Positions 1 through 9,211 of a stretch of DNA of 64,000 bases are shown in pieces. Source of the stretch: Hyphomicrobiales bacterium (lineage in GTDB: Bacteria > Pseudomonadota > Alphaproteobacteria > Rhizobiales > Rhizobiaceae); assembly GCA_900471925.1 (NCBI GenBank), contig UCGV01000005.1:124001-188000 (forward strand), given 5' to 3'. Position numbers and translations under genes: made by a program. The stretch's first letter is position 1, and the number at the start of each line of letters is the position of its first letter. Below the pieces are notes generated by a model that worked only from the letters and a program-made list of their open reading frames with translations, searched no databases and was not told where the DNA came from.

Positions 1-689
1 TCGTTCACGGCGAAGGGCTGAAGCAGATGGTTCTCGATCGATATTCGAAATCCGCCGATCACGTCCATGTCCTGTCGCATCCGGCCATCCAGCGCTATTC
101 GGAACTCGCCCGGCAGCAGAACTTGCTTCGGCGCCCGGCCGACGGAACATTGCGCGTCCTGCTCTTCGGACGGATCTTCGCCTATAAGGGCCTTGAATAT
201 CTGATCCGTGCCGAAGCGATGCTCAAGGATGCACTTCCCAACCTGCGCGTCACGGTGGCCGGTCGCGGCGACAATCCCTGGCTTTTCCAGCCACTGATGG
301 GAGAAGCCAGCCGCTACGACATTCGCAACCGCTTCATCGAGGATGCCGAGGTCGCCCAGCTTTTTCTCGATACCGATATCGTCGTGCTTCCCTACACGGA
401 AGCCTCCCAGAGCGGAGTGCTCAACCTTGCAGCCGCCTTCGGCAAACCCGTTATCGTGACGGATGTCGGCGAATTGCGCACGACCGTTCAGCCCAACGGG
501 CTCGGGATGGTGGTGCCGCCGGGAGATGCGGCAGAGCTTGCAAAGGCCATCCGCACGCTGGCCGACAACGACGAACTCAGAACCAGTCTTGGCGCCAATG
601 CGCTCGCCTGGGCCAAGGGACCGAATTCACCCGAGCAGGTCGGAGCCCAGGCAGCGGCCGTTTATCGCGAGGTGGTCGGATCATGCTGA
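1..689 (+). CDS. GT4 glycosyltransferase (5' partial)
   Basis: The frame is open back to base 3, so the gene begins upstream of the window and the ATG at 27 need not be its start. What is visible is the C-terminal, nucleotide-sugar-binding half of a GT-B fold enzyme of family GT4: the strand LLFGRIFAYKGLEYLI, a VTVAGRGD strand, and the stretch TEASQSGVLNLAAA before FGKPVIVTDVGEL, in the place of the family EX7E motif. Such enzymes add a sugar to a lipid-linked surface-polysaccharide intermediate at the cytoplasmic face of the membrane. The stop overlaps the start of the next glycosyltransferase by 7 nt, so the two are translationally coupled. Donor and acceptor sugars cannot be read from the sequence. 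Confidence 0.85.
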   Translation, partial: VHGEGLKQMVLDRYSKSADHVHVLSHPAIQRYSELARQQNLLRRPADGTLRVLLFGRIFAYKGLEYLIRAEAMLKDALPNLRVTVAGRGDNPWLFQPLMGEASRYDIRNRFIEDAEVAQLFLDTDIVVLPYTEASQSGVLNLAAAFGKPVIVTDVGELRTTVQPNGLGMVVPPGDAAELAKAIRTLADNDELRTSLGANALAWAKGPNSPEQVGAQAAAVYREVVGSC

Positions 690-1810
690 TGAAGGTATCG
701 GCAAACAGTCACCAGACACCAAGCGTCCGCCACTATGTCCCCGGCGGCTGCGAAAACGGCGGCGGCATCGGCAGGCTGGTCGGCTACATAACCCACACGG
801 CGAGGCAGGCCGGTGCGACGCATTTCGTCACCGACACAAGGGGCTCTCACTGGTCACCGGCGATGTCGCCCTTGCGACTGCTCGGCGCCGTGCTGACGAT
901 GGCCAAGGACCGGATCGCTGCTCCTGCACGTATTCACCATATCCATGTCGCGGGTCGCGGCAGCACGTCTCGAAAACTGATCCTGACCGAGGCTGCTCGG
1001 TGGCTCGGGTGCTCGCATATGCTGCACCTCCACGACTACGACTATGCCGGCGACTTCGCGGCCCGCTCTCCGCGTCAGCAATCGCTCATCCGCCGCATGT
1101 TTCAAAATGCCGATTGCGTCGTGGCGCTCGGCGAGCGTGACCGCGTGACGCTGACCACCCTTCTTGGCGTGGAGCATGACCGCGTCGTCATCGTCCACAA
1201 CTGCGTCCCCGATCCCGGAGTGCGCAAGCCCCCGGTCGGCGAGACGCCGTTGATCGTCTTTCTCGGTCGCCTGAGCGAACGCAAGGGTGTCCCGGAACTG
1301 TTGCAGGCTTTCAGCCATCCAGCGATGAAAGATCTGCGATGGCGGGCCGTGCTGGCAGGCGACGGACCTGTTGAAGACTATCGCCATCAGGCCATCGCGA
1401 TGGGGCTTTCCGATCGGGTGGAGATGCCGGGCTGGCTCAGCGCCGACAAGGCGCAGGCGTTGTGCGCGGGTGCAGATATTCTGGTCCTGCCGTCGCATGC
1501 TGAAGGCCTGGCGATGGCCGTGATCGAAGGCCTGTCCCACGGACTTGCCGTCGTCACCACACGGGTCGGAGCGCATGAAGAAGTCATTTCCGATGGCAAG
1601 ACCGGTGTCTTCGTTCCCGTCGGAGATAAGGATGCCTTGGCTGCTGCGCTGGCGAAACTGGTCACGGATCCGGAAATTCGCACCGAGCTCTCCGCTAAAG
1701 GACGCGCCCACTATCTCACTCATTTCAGTATGCAGGCGTATATGCGGTCGATGGGAAAACTCTACGAGAACATCCCCACGCAACCTCAAGCAAGGGTTAG
1801 CGCATCATGA
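683..1810 (+). CDS. GT4 glycosyltransferase, surface polysaccharide
   Basis: A 375-aa, full-length GT-B glycosyltransferase. The C-terminal half carries the GT4 hallmarks: FLGRLSERKGVPELLQAF, the strand VLAGDGP, and the EX7E motif in EGLAMAVIEGLSHG, which grips the donor sugar nucleotide. The N-terminal half has the GGIGRLVGYI acceptor-side glycine loop and HLHDYDYAGDF. There is no membrane segment, so it is a peripheral cytoplasmic enzyme. It starts inside the end of the preceding glycosyltransferase gene, and its stop overlaps the ATG of the Wzz/BY-kinase gene (ATGA), so the three form one operon for building and exporting a polysaccharide. The sugar transferred is unknown; the downstream GDP-fucose genes suggest that fucose is one of the operon's donors. 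Confidence 0.87.
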   Translation: MLMKVSANSHQTPSVRHYVPGGCENGGGIGRLVGYITHTARQAGATHFVTDTRGSHWSPAMSPLRLLGAVLTMAKDRIAAPARIHHIHVAGRGSTSRKLILTEAARWLGCSHMLHLHDYDYAGDFAARSPRQQSLIRRMFQNADCVVALGERDRVTLTTLLGVEHDRVVIVHNCVPDPGVRKPPVGETPLIVFLGRLSERKGVPELLQAFSHPAMKDLRWRAVLAGDGPVEDYRHQAIAMGLSDRVEMPGWLSADKAQALCAGADILVLPSHAEGLAMAVIEGLSHGLAVVTTRVGAHEEVISDGKTGVFVPVGDKDALAAALAKLVTDPEIRTELSAKGRAHYLTHFSMQAYMRSMGKLYENIPTQPQARVSAS

Positions 1811-4017
1811 CAATCTCGACTTTTCCGCCAGATCGGAATGTTTCGCTCACATCGATGCACTATGAACCCCGATTTCAGCCTGACGCCAAATCGGATGACT
1901 TCGATCTGTCATCGGGTTTTCGTCTTCTCCGCCGCAGACTAGTGCTGATTGCAAGTCTGGTGGCGTTGATGATGATTGTCGCCATCATAATGATCCTGGG
2001 AATGCAGCCGTCCTATCACGCCGAATCCCGGCTGATGATCCATAGCCCCTTGGCAAAAGCGCTGGACAGCGACCAAAGCGGCAATAGTGATCCGCTGAAC
2101 GTGGCATCCGAAACCGAGCGACTGCTGTCCAAAAGCGTGGCTGAGCGTGTCATTCGCGACATGCGTCTCGACGCACGGCCGGAGTTCAATCCGGAACTGC
2201 GTTCACTCACATTCATAACCGAGATCAAAGAAAGCCTGAAGCACCTTGTCGACAGCGGAAAACCGCCTCAGCCGGTACGAGACAGTCTCGAGCCGGTGAT
2301 CGAAGAATATTACAAGGCGCTCCACGTCGTCAGAGACGGCCTAGGCAGCGTTATCCGGATTGGCTTCGATACGAACGATCCGGAATTGGCTGCCGCTGTC
2401 CCCAATCGCCTCATCGATATCTATCTTGAGGAACGCAAGAACAGCACCCGCAACCGCCTGGATTCAGCAGAAGAGTGGCTTCGTCAGCGTACAAAGGAAC
2501 AGCAGGATCGTACCGATGCGGCACAGGATGCCGCTGACGAATATCAAAAGACGATGGGCATCGTTCCGAACGATGATGCACAGAGCGAGCAGATCAAGTC
2601 CATCATGGAGTTGAGTGACCGGCAGGCAAAAATCGAACAAAGCCGTGTCGATCTGAAGGCAACGATCACGGCCCTTCAATCGACCGACGATACCTCGCTC
2701 ATCGAACAGACCAACGCTATTCCCGACGGCATCGGCGCAATGGAACGCGACATGCGCGCCCAACAACAGGACCTCGCCCGCCTGCTCGACATCTATGGCA
2801 GCGATGCCCCGGCGGTGGTCGACATGCGGGCGAAAATCGCCAAATCCCGCTCCGATCTCGCCACCGCGATCGATCGATACGTGCAATCTTTGCGCGCCAA
2901 GGTCGCGGCACTTGATAATGAGGACGTCGCTGTACGCTCCGCGCTGGCCGCCGCTTACGCCCAGCGGTCCCGCTCCACCCTGGACAAGATCGAATTGGCG
3001 CGACTGGAGCGCGTCGCCGACAGGGAGCAAGTAGCACTTGATAAGCTCGAGGAGCAGCGCCGGGTGCTTGCCGGACAAGCCATGCTGCCGGGAGCCGAAG
3101 TGGAGGTTCTCTCACCTGCAGCGGTACCGCTGATGCCCCAGGGGCGCGGACGACTTTTCTATGTGATCGGTGCTTTTGTGGCTTCGGTTTCGATTGCGGT
3201 AACGGTCGCCTTCGCGATCGAGATGCTGGACAAGTCGATTCGCAGCTTCGACCAACTGGCGGGGATGGCGCGTATCGTGCCAGCCGGATTCATACCGCGC
3301 CTCAGACGAGCGACTCGACGAAATCCGTCGATCCTCTTTGGCCACGTTCAAGGCGGGATGTTTGACGAAGCCATGAGAACAGTCATGATTTCGCTCAAGC
3401 AATCCAATGGCGGAAAACTGCCGAGCAGCATTGTCGTGACATCGGCTCATAGCGGCGAGGGCAAATCGCTTGTCGCTGGATCGTTGGCAATCGAGCTCGC
3501 GGCGAACGGAATCCCCGTCCTGCTCGTCGACGGCGACCTCCGGCGCGGAAAGCTCGACACGCTTTTCAAGTCTGGTCTCCAGCGCGGATTGAACGATTTC
3601 CTGACCGGACAGGTTGAGATACGCGACATCATCCATCGTCATCCAAGCGGCATCGACTTCATTCCCGCCGGCAATCTCAGTCATCAGCGGCACACTCGCC
3701 TGGGAGATCTGGGAGAAATTGTCGAAATGGCCCGCGCAAATGGCCAAATCGTGATCTTCGACAGCGCTCCGGTGCTTGCCTCCACCGACACGCTGCACCT
3801 GACCGCGCTGGCCGAGCGAACGCTCGTGATCGTCAGATGGGGAAGAACGAGCCACAGGGCGATCGAGTTCTGCCTGCAGCAGCTGAAGGTCTCGCGTAGC
3901 TCGGAAATAGCCATCGCTATAAATGACGTAAAGCCAAGGAAGCACGCGATGTATACGTTTGCAGATTCCGAACTATTCTCGAGATCCCTGATGAAATACT
4001 ACAAGAAAACAGTTTAA
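1807..4017 (+). CDS. Polysaccharide co-polymerase / BY-type tyrosine autokinase (ExoP/GumC-Wzc type)
   Basis: A 736-aa inner-membrane protein that sets chain length and drives export of exopolysaccharide (PCP-2a family). A first membrane helix (residues about 45-67) follows a short cytoplasmic tail. The long periplasmic Wzz region with predicted coiled coils spans about 150-430, and a second helix lies at about 455-480 (FYVIGAFVASVSIAV). The cytoplasmic kinase domain has Walker A SGEGKS at about 549-554, Walker A' VLLVDGDLRRGKL near 575 and Walker B VIFDSAP near 650. The C-terminal tail has only a few tyrosines (MYTF, KYYKK) rather than the dense cluster of Wzc, so autophosphorylation may be limited. 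The start ATG overlaps the previous stop. It is followed by a 156-nt gap and then the GDP-fucose genes. Confidence 0.9.
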   Translation: MTISTFPPDRNVSLTSMHYEPRFQPDAKSDDFDLSSGFRLLRRRLVLIASLVALMMIVAIIMILGMQPSYHAESRLMIHSPLAKALDSDQSGNSDPLNVASETERLLSKSVAERVIRDMRLDARPEFNPELRSLTFITEIKESLKHLVDSGKPPQPVRDSLEPVIEEYYKALHVVRDGLGSVIRIGFDTNDPELAAAVPNRLIDIYLEERKNSTRNRLDSAEEWLRQRTKEQQDRTDAAQDAADEYQKTMGIVPNDDAQSEQIKSIMELSDRQAKIEQSRVDLKATITALQSTDDTSLIEQTNAIPDGIGAMERDMRAQQQDLARLLDIYGSDAPAVVDMRAKIAKSRSDLATAIDRYVQSLRAKVAALDNEDVAVRSALAAAYAQRSRSTLDKIELARLERVADREQVALDKLEEQRRVLAGQAMLPGAEVEVLSPAAVPLMPQGRGRLFYVIGAFVASVSIAVTVAFAIEMLDKSIRSFDQLAGMARIVPAGFIPRLRRATRRNPSILFGHVQGGMFDEAMRTVMISLKQSNGGKLPSSIVVTSAHSGEGKSLVAGSLAIELAANGIPVLLVDGDLRRGKLDTLFKSGLQRGLNDFLTGQVEIRDIIHRHPSGIDFIPAGNLSHQRHTRLGDLGEIVEMARANGQIVIFDSAPVLASTDTLHLTALAERTLVIVRWGRTSHRAIEFCLQQLKVSRSSEIAIAINDVKPRKHAMYTFADSELFSRSLMKYYKKTV

Positions 4018-4173
4018 GACGACAACGACAGGAAGATCTATATTCACAATCGAAACTGTAGTCAGGCAGCGCGACACACGAGGCAGATAGACAGCCAGAA
4101 GCATCGACGTTGGTACCGCTACCTGCAGCACCAGCATCCACAGCACCCTTAGTATTCGAGTTGGAGAGCGATC

Positions 4174-5277
4174 ATGGATACCGGAATGAGAAATAACAGA
4201 AAGGTTGCGCTGATCACCGGCGTGACTGGGCAGGACGGCGCGTATCTGGCCGAACTGCTCCTGGAAAAGGGCTATATTGTTCATGGTATCAAACGGCGGT
4301 CATCGTCCTTCAATACCAATCGCATCGAGCATCTTTACGAGGATCCTCATGTCGAGAATCCCCGTTTTATCCTGCACTACGGGGATCTGACCGATGCGAC
4401 GAACCTCATCCGCATCGTCCAGGAAACGCAGCCCGACGAGATCTACAACCTCGCGGCACAGAGCCATGTTCACGTCTCTTTCGAGACCCCGGAATATACC
4501 GCCAATGCAGATGGTATTGGCACCCTGCGGCTGCTAGAAGCCATCAGGCTTCTCGGCCTGACCAAGAAGACCCGCTTCTATCAGGCATCGACATCGGAAC
4601 TGTACGGCAAGGTTCAGGCCGTACCGCAGAGCGAAACGACACCTTTCTATCCTCGCTCTCCCTACGCGGCTGCCAAGCTCTATGCCTATTGGATCGTGGT
4701 CAATTATCGCGAAGCCTACGGCATGCATGCTTCGAACGGCATCCTGTTCAACCACGAAAGCCCGCTGCGCGGCGAGACATTCGTGACACGCAAGATTACC
4801 CGTGCGGCCGCGGCAATTCATCTCGGCCTGCAGGATCGGCTCTATCTCGGCAACCTGGATGCCAAGCGCGACTGGGGACATGCCCGTGAATATGTCCGCG
4901 GCATGTGGCTTATGATGCAGCAGGACGAACCGGAAGACTATGTTCTGGCAACAGGCGAAACGCACACCGTCCGCTCCTTCGTCGAGAAGGCCTTTGCCAG
5001 AGTGGGCATGCCGATCGAGTGGCGCGGAGAGGGTGTTGAGGAACGAGGGTACGACAAGCTGTCCGGTAAATGCGTGGTCGAGATCGACCCGGCCTATTTC
5101 CGGCCCACCGAAGTCGACCTCCTGCTCGGCGACCCGACTAAGGCGCATACGAAGCTCGGCTGGAAACACGAGACCACCCTCGACCAACTGGTTTCGGAGA
5201 TGGTCCGCGAGGATCTGAAGGTGATGGCGCGCAATGTTCCGACAGTCGGCGCGAACAAAGGCCTCGTCCATGCCTGA
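4174..5277 (+). CDS. gmd: GDP-mannose 4,6-dehydratase
   Basis: Converts GDP-D-mannose to GDP-4-keto-6-deoxymannose, the first step to GDP-L-fucose and other 6-deoxyhexoses. It is a 367-aa extended short-chain dehydrogenase. The NADP-binding loop [11 protein letters not shown] sits at residues 15-25, the catalytic TSELYG region near 140 and the YxxxK pair at Tyr164/Lys168. The family-specific [16 protein letters not shown] and [13 protein letters not shown] stretches are present. The ATG follows TTGGAGAG. An upstream 156-nt gap (4018-4173) separates it from the kinase gene and may hold a promoter, but I see no convincing one. It overlaps the GDP-fucose synthase gene by 8 nt. Confidence 0.96.
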   Translation: MDTGMRNNRKVALITGVTGQDGAYLAELLLEKGYIVHGIKRRSSSFNTNRIEHLYEDPHVENPRFILHYGDLTDATNLIRIVQETQPDEIYNLAAQSHVHVSFETPEYTANADGIGTLRLLEAIRLLGLTKKTRFYQASTSELYGKVQAVPQSETTPFYPRSPYAAAKLYAYWIVVNYREAYGMHASNGILFNHESPLRGETFVTRKITRAAAAIHLGLQDRLYLGNLDAKRDWGHAREYVRGMWLMMQQDEPEDYVLATGETHTVRSFVEKAFARVGMPIEWRGEGVEERGYDKLSGKCVVEIDPAYFRPTEVDLLLGDPTKAHTKLGWKHETTLDQLVSEMVREDLKVMARNVPTVGANKGLVHA

Positions 5278-6241
5278 GGTCATCTACAGCCTTGCCGGCA
5301 AAAAAGTCTATGTCGCGGGCCACCGCGGCATGGTGGGTTCGGCGATCGTCCGGCGCCTCTCCATCGAGGGCTGTGAGATCCTGACGGCTTCGCGGGCAGA
5401 GGTCGACCTGAGACGACAGGATCAGGTGGAGAGCTGGATGGCGAGGAACCGTCCGGATGCCGTCTTCGTCGCCGCCGCAAAGGTCGGAGGCATTCTTGCC
5501 AACGACACCTATCCGGCCGACTTCCTCTACGACAACCTGATCCTGGAAGCGAATATCATCCACGCGGCCCGCTACGTTGGCGTGGAAAAGCTGATGTTCC
5601 TGGGCTCGTCCTGCATCTATCCGAAGTTTGCCGCACAGCCGATCGTCGAAGATGCGTTGCTGACCGGATCGCTTGAGCCGACGAACGAATGGTATGCGAT
5701 CGCCAAAATCGCCGGGCTCAAGCTCTGTGCTGCTTATCGAAAGCAGTACGGCAACGACTTCATTTCGGCCATGCCCACCAATCTATATGGGCCGGGTGAC
5801 AATTTCGATCCTCAATCAAGTCATGTCATGCCGGCACTGATCCGCAAGGCGCATGAAGCCAAGGTCAACGGAGAGAGAGAAATACGCATATGGGGCAGCG
5901 GCACGCCCCTACGCGAATTTCTCCATGTCGATGACTGCGCGGATGCCTGCGTCCATCTGATGAAGACCTATTCCGACGAAAGCCACGTCAATGTCGGTTC
6001 GGGGGAAGACATATCCATCCTCGAACTGACGAAACTCGTCGCCGAGGTCGTCGGCTTCAGGGGCGGGATTACACGAGACCTCACCAAGCCGGACGGCACA
6101 CCGCGCAAGCTCATGGGCGCTGACAAGCTCCGCGCGCTCGGTTGGTCCCCGAAGATCAGCCTGAAGGAGGGCATCGCCGATGCCTACCACTCCTTCCTGA
6201 ACGGGCATTATCTCGAGCGTCACAACGAGGCTGCCGAGTAG
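5270..6241 (+). CDS. fcl: GDP-L-fucose synthase
   Basis: Performs the C3/C5 epimerisation and C4 reduction that turn the Gmd product into GDP-L-fucose. It is a 323-aa extended SDR with the cofactor loop [11 protein letters not shown] at residues 15-25, GSSCIYP, and the catalytic Tyr142/Lys146 pair in YAIAK. An in-frame ATG at 5234 exists, but the one at 5270 places the protein start right before the family-typical [14 protein letters not shown] and overlaps the gmd stop, as is usual for this pair. It is the last gene of the polysaccharide run. The next gene, a GntR regulator, converges on it with only 16 nt between stops and no obvious terminator. Confidence 0.95.
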   Translation: MPEVIYSLAGKKVYVAGHRGMVGSAIVRRLSIEGCEILTASRAEVDLRRQDQVESWMARNRPDAVFVAAAKVGGILANDTYPADFLYDNLILEANIIHAARYVGVEKLMFLGSSCIYPKFAAQPIVEDALLTGSLEPTNEWYAIAKIAGLKLCAAYRKQYGNDFISAMPTNLYGPGDNFDPQSSHVMPALIRKAHEAKVNGEREIRIWGSGTPLREFLHVDDCADACVHLMKTYSDESHVNVGSGEDISILELTKLVAEVVGFRGGITRDLTKPDGTPRKLMGADKLRALGWSPKISLKEGIADAYHSFLNGHYLERHNEAAE

Positions 6242-6257
6242 CGTTACGTCGACGCGG

Positions 6258-6893
6258 TCACCCCTGAAGAATGTGCTGCCGCACCAGTTCCTTCAGATGT
6301 TCCGCATTGCCGGCTTCGACCGCGTCGACCATCAGGTGATGCTCGCGGCTTGATTGCTCCACGCGGGCGCGCGTGCGCCATTGAGAAACCGGTGCCGACG
6401 AGGTTCGCTGGCGAATTTCGGTAATGAGATCGACCAGTTCCTGATTGCCGCCGAGAACCAGCAATTGGCGATGGAAGGCGAGATTTGCCTCGTAAAGTTC
6501 CAGCATCGTGCCATTCAGCACCATGAAGTCGAATTGTGCCGCAAGGGTGCGCAGATTGGCGATGTCTGCCGGGGCGGCATTCTGGATAATCGTTGCCGCG
6601 ATCGCCGTTTCCAGGATGATGCGGATTTCGCTGACTTCCCGCGCCCGCCGGCCATCGGGTTCGTAAACGTGGTAGCCACGGTTCGGCACATGTTCGACGA
6701 GCCGCTTCTGGGCCAGCCGGTCGAGAGCGCGGCGCACCTCCGGGCGGGTGCATTTGTAGCGGCGCTCCAAATCGATCTGCTTCAGCCAGGTTCCCGGCAG
6801 GAGGACACCAGCGAGAATATCCTGCAGCACGAGATCGGTTACATCGCGCCCGTCCGACGCTCCCTGCCCCGTTTCCATCAAGACGTCTGCCAT
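6258..6893 (-). CDS. GntR-family transcriptional regulator, FadR/FCD subfamily
   Basis: A 211-aa regulator. It has an N-terminal winged helix (about 15-80) with LLPGTWLKQIDLERRYKCTRPEVRRALDRL-type spacing. A C-terminal all-helical FCD effector domain (about 90-205) carries the acidic/histidine metal-binding positions in EANLAFHRQLL, SREHHLMVDAV and RQHI. FCD members usually bind organic or amino acids. It is transcribed away from the M20 amidohydrolase/ABC operon, and the 150-nt divergent spacer holds a 30-bp palindrome (7013-7042) that is its most likely operator. The inferred role is a ligand-relieved repressor of that operon and of itself. Confidence 0.9.
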   Translation of the reverse strand: MADVLMETGQGASDGRDVTDLVLQDILAGVLLPGTWLKQIDLERRYKCTRPEVRRALDRLAQKRLVEHVPNRGYHVYEPDGRRAREVSEIRIILETAIAATIIQNAAPADIANLRTLAAQFDFMVLNGTMLELYEANLAFHRQLLVLGGNQELVDLITEIRQRTSSAPVSQWRTRARVEQSSREHHLMVDAVEAGNAEHLKELVRQHILQG

Positions 6894-7012
6894 TTGAACT
6901 TCCCCTGACTTTGCTCTTCGATATCACGGCCCAAGGCATTTCCGTAAGGCAGCGCCGGTCGTTTGCCGTGATGAAAATTTATTCCTGCACACGGATTGCG
7001 CATAAATTTTTT

Positions 7013-7042
7013 GTATCCTAAATTGGCGCCAATTTTGGATAC
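7013..7042. promoter_or_regulatory. 30-bp palindrome, probable operator of the GntR regulator
   Basis: Arms GTATCCTAAATTGGC and GCCAATTTTGGATAC meet with no spacer; 14 of 15 position pairs match. It lies between the divergent GntR gene and the M20 amidohydrolase. It ends 2 nt before one possible start (ATG 7044) and 28 nt before the preferred start (7071), so a bound repressor would block the operon promoter. Confidence 0.7.
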
Positions 7043-7070
7043 TATGCAAGACAGAGCTGTTTTGGAAGCC

Positions 7071-8495
7071 ATGAAAAATTCGGATACCGTGTGGGATATC
7101 GTCGAAGCCAAGCGTGAAGCCTTCTTTGCGCTCAGCGACCGGATCTGGGACATCCCGGAGACGAATTACGAGGAATATCGCTCCGCCGAAGAGCATGCAC
7201 GCCAGCTGGAAGCGGAAGGGTTTCGCGTCGAACGCGGCATCGCGGGACTGCCGACAGCCGTCATGGGCGAAGCCGGCGAAGATGGCCCTGTCATCGCGAT
7301 CCTTGGTGAATTCGATGCCCTGCCCGGTATGAGCCAGGAAGCCGGCGTCGCTGAAAAGCGCGAGGCAACGGCAAATGGCAATGGCCATGGCTGCGGCCAC
7401 AACATGCTCGGTGCCGGCTCGATGCTGGCAGCGGCCGCAGTCAAGGATTTCCTGGCCGCAAATGGCCTCAAGGGCCGTGTGCGTTACTACGGCTGCCCTG
7501 CGGAAGAAGGCGGATCCTCCAAGGGATTCATGGTTCGAGCAGGCGTTTTCGACGATGTCGATATTGCCATCTGCTGGCATCCGGCCGCCTTTGCCGGCAT
7601 CAACAACCCCGTCTCGCTTGCCTGCAACGAAATCAATTTCCACTTCACCGGTCGTGCCTCGCACGCCTCGGCAACGCCGCATCTCGGCCGCAGCGCGCTC
7701 GACGCCGTCGAGTTGATGAATGTCGGCGTCAACTATATGCGCGAGCACATGCCATCGACCGCGCGCATCCACTATGCGGTCACCGATACCGGCGGCTCGG
7801 CCCCGAATGTGGTGCAGGCGCGTGCGACCGTGCGCTATCTCGTCCGCGCACGAAACCTTCCCGAACTCCTGTCGCTCGTTGCCCGGGTCAAGAAAGTGGC
7901 AGAGGGTGCGGCCCTGATGACCGAGACTTCGGTGCGTAGCGAAGTGATCAGCGGTGATGCCAATCTCGTCGGCAACGTTCCGCTCGAAGAACTGATGTTT
8001 GCCAATCTCGAGCGCCTCGGCCCGCCGGTCTTCGATGAAGCCGACCGTGCGACGGCCCGGAAATTCCAGGCAACGATGAGCGCCGAGGATATCGCCGCCT
8101 CCTACGCCCGTTTCGGCCTGAAGCCTAGGAAAGACCAGCCACTCTGCGAGGACATCTTTCCGCTCTATGCCGGTGACAGCACGATCGTCGGCTCGACCGA
8201 TGTCGGCAGCGTCAGCTGGGTCGTGCCGACGGTACAGATGCGCGGCGCCACCTATGCGATCGGCACGCCCGGACATTCCTGGCAGCTCGTCGCGCAGGGC
8301 AAGCTTCCGGCAGCCCACAAGGGCACGGAACATGCGGCCAAGGTCATGGCGAGGACCGCCATCGATCTCATCCGCAATCCCGCACTCATCGAGGCGGCCA
8401 AGGCGGACCTGAAAGGCCGTCTCGATGGGACGCCGTTCGTCAATCCGATCCCGGATGACGTTCAGCCGCCGCTTCCGGAGAAGAAGGCATCATGA
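7071..8495 (+). CDS. M20 family amidohydrolase (AbgB-like p-aminobenzoyl-glutamate/aminoacylase type)
   Basis: A dinuclear-metal amidase/peptidase of 474 aa that cleaves an N-acylated amino acid or dipeptide-like substrate in the cytoplasm. Metal-ligand motifs are GHGCGHN (His106, His110), the general-base glutamate pair in PAEEGG near 145, a CWHPA histidine and the C-terminal TPGHSWQ. Family members begin close to the WDIVEAKR segment, so I chose the ATG at 7071. In-frame ATGs at 7044 and 6996 exist, but 6996 would place the operator palindrome inside the gene. It overlaps the first permease gene (ATGA), so an ABC importer presumably brings in its substrate. Close relatives are annotated as aminobenzoyl-glutamate utilisation protein B; the true substrate is not known. 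Confidence 0.85.
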   Translation: MKNSDTVWDIVEAKREAFFALSDRIWDIPETNYEEYRSAEEHARQLEAEGFRVERGIAGLPTAVMGEAGEDGPVIAILGEFDALPGMSQEAGVAEKREATANGNGHGCGHNMLGAGSMLAAAAVKDFLAANGLKGRVRYYGCPAEEGGSSKGFMVRAGVFDDVDIAICWHPAAFAGINNPVSLACNEINFHFTGRASHASATPHLGRSALDAVELMNVGVNYMREHMPSTARIHYAVTDTGGSAPNVVQARATVRYLVRARNLPELLSLVARVKKVAEGAALMTETSVRSEVISGDANLVGNVPLEELMFANLERLGPPVFDEADRATARKFQATMSAEDIAASYARFGLKPRKDQPLCEDIFPLYAGDSTIVGSTDVGSVSWVVPTVQMRGATYAIGTPGHSWQLVAQGKLPAAHKGTEHAAKVMARTAIDLIRNPALIEAAKADLKGRLDGTPFVNPIPDDVQPPLPEKKAS

Positions 8496-9211
8496 ACCAG
8501 CCCGGCATTCTCGAGCTTGTCAGTTTCGGCCCCGATGGTTGGGGCAAGGCGCTGCTAGCAGGCGCGTGGATGACGATTCTTGTGGCATTGGCCGGTTATG
8601 CGGTCGGCGCCTTCATCGGCACTTTCGGCGCCTGGGCGAAAATATCGGGCGGGCGCGGCCTGAAGATCGCCGCCGACACCTATACGACAGTCCTTCGCGG
8701 CATTCCTGACCTACTCGTCATCTACCTCTTCTATTTCGGCGGCAGCGCCGCCGTCACCGCGCTCGGCCGGCTCCTCGGCGCCGAAGGTTTCCTTGGCTTC
8801 CCCGGATTCCTTGCCGGATCGCTCGCCGTTGGCGTCACCTCAGGCGCGCAATTCACCGAGGTTTTCCGCGGCGCCTTCAAGGCTGTTCATCCCGGTGAAA
8901 TCGAGGCGGCGATCGCCTGCGGCATGAACCGCCTGTTGCGGTTTCGCCGCATCGTCGCGCCATTGACCCTTCGTCATGCGCTGCCGGGCCTCGGTAATGT
9001 CTGGCAGGTCGTTTTGAAGGAATCCGCGCTGGTCTCCATCACCGGCGTCGCCGAACTGCTGCGCCAGACACAGGTTGCTGCAGGCTCGACCGGCCTTCCC
9101 TTCGATTTCTACGTCGTCGCAGGCGCGATCTATCTCATCATTTCAACCGGCTCCGGCCTTTTTTTGAGACAGGCTGAAAAGCACTTCTCCCGCGGCGTGA
9201 GGAGAGGCTGA
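8492..9211 (+). CDS. Polar amino-acid/opine-type ABC transporter permease (HisQ/OccQ-like)
   Basis: An inner-membrane permease of 239 aa with about five hydrophobic helices. The EAA loop ATPase-docking segment is EAAIACGMNRLLRFRRIVAP at about 135-154. It belongs to the HisMQ family, in which two different permeases pair. The ATG overlaps the amidohydrolase stop, and its own stop overlaps the next permease start (TGATG). The tight packing (amidase, two permeases, ATPase, binding protein) indicates one transcript and one substrate class. The exact ligand (amino acid, opine or acyl-amino acid) is inferred only from family. Confidence 0.9.
   Translation: MNQPGILELVSFGPDGWGKALLAGAWMTILVALAGYAVGAFIGTFGAWAKISGGRGLKIAADTYTTVLRGIPDLLVIYLFYFGGSAAVTALGRLLGAEGFLGFPGFLAGSLAVGVTSGAQFTEVFRGAFKAVHPGEIEAAIACGMNRLLRFRRIVAPLTLRHALPGLGNVWQVVLKESALVSITGVAELLRQTQVAAGSTGLPFDFYVVAGAIYLIISTGSGLFLRQAEKHFSRGVRRG

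Noticed and set aside
6996..7070. Longer N-terminus of the M20 amidohydrolase starting at 6996
   Set aside because: It would translate through the 30-bp operator and add residues not typical of the family; ATG 7071 fits the family start.
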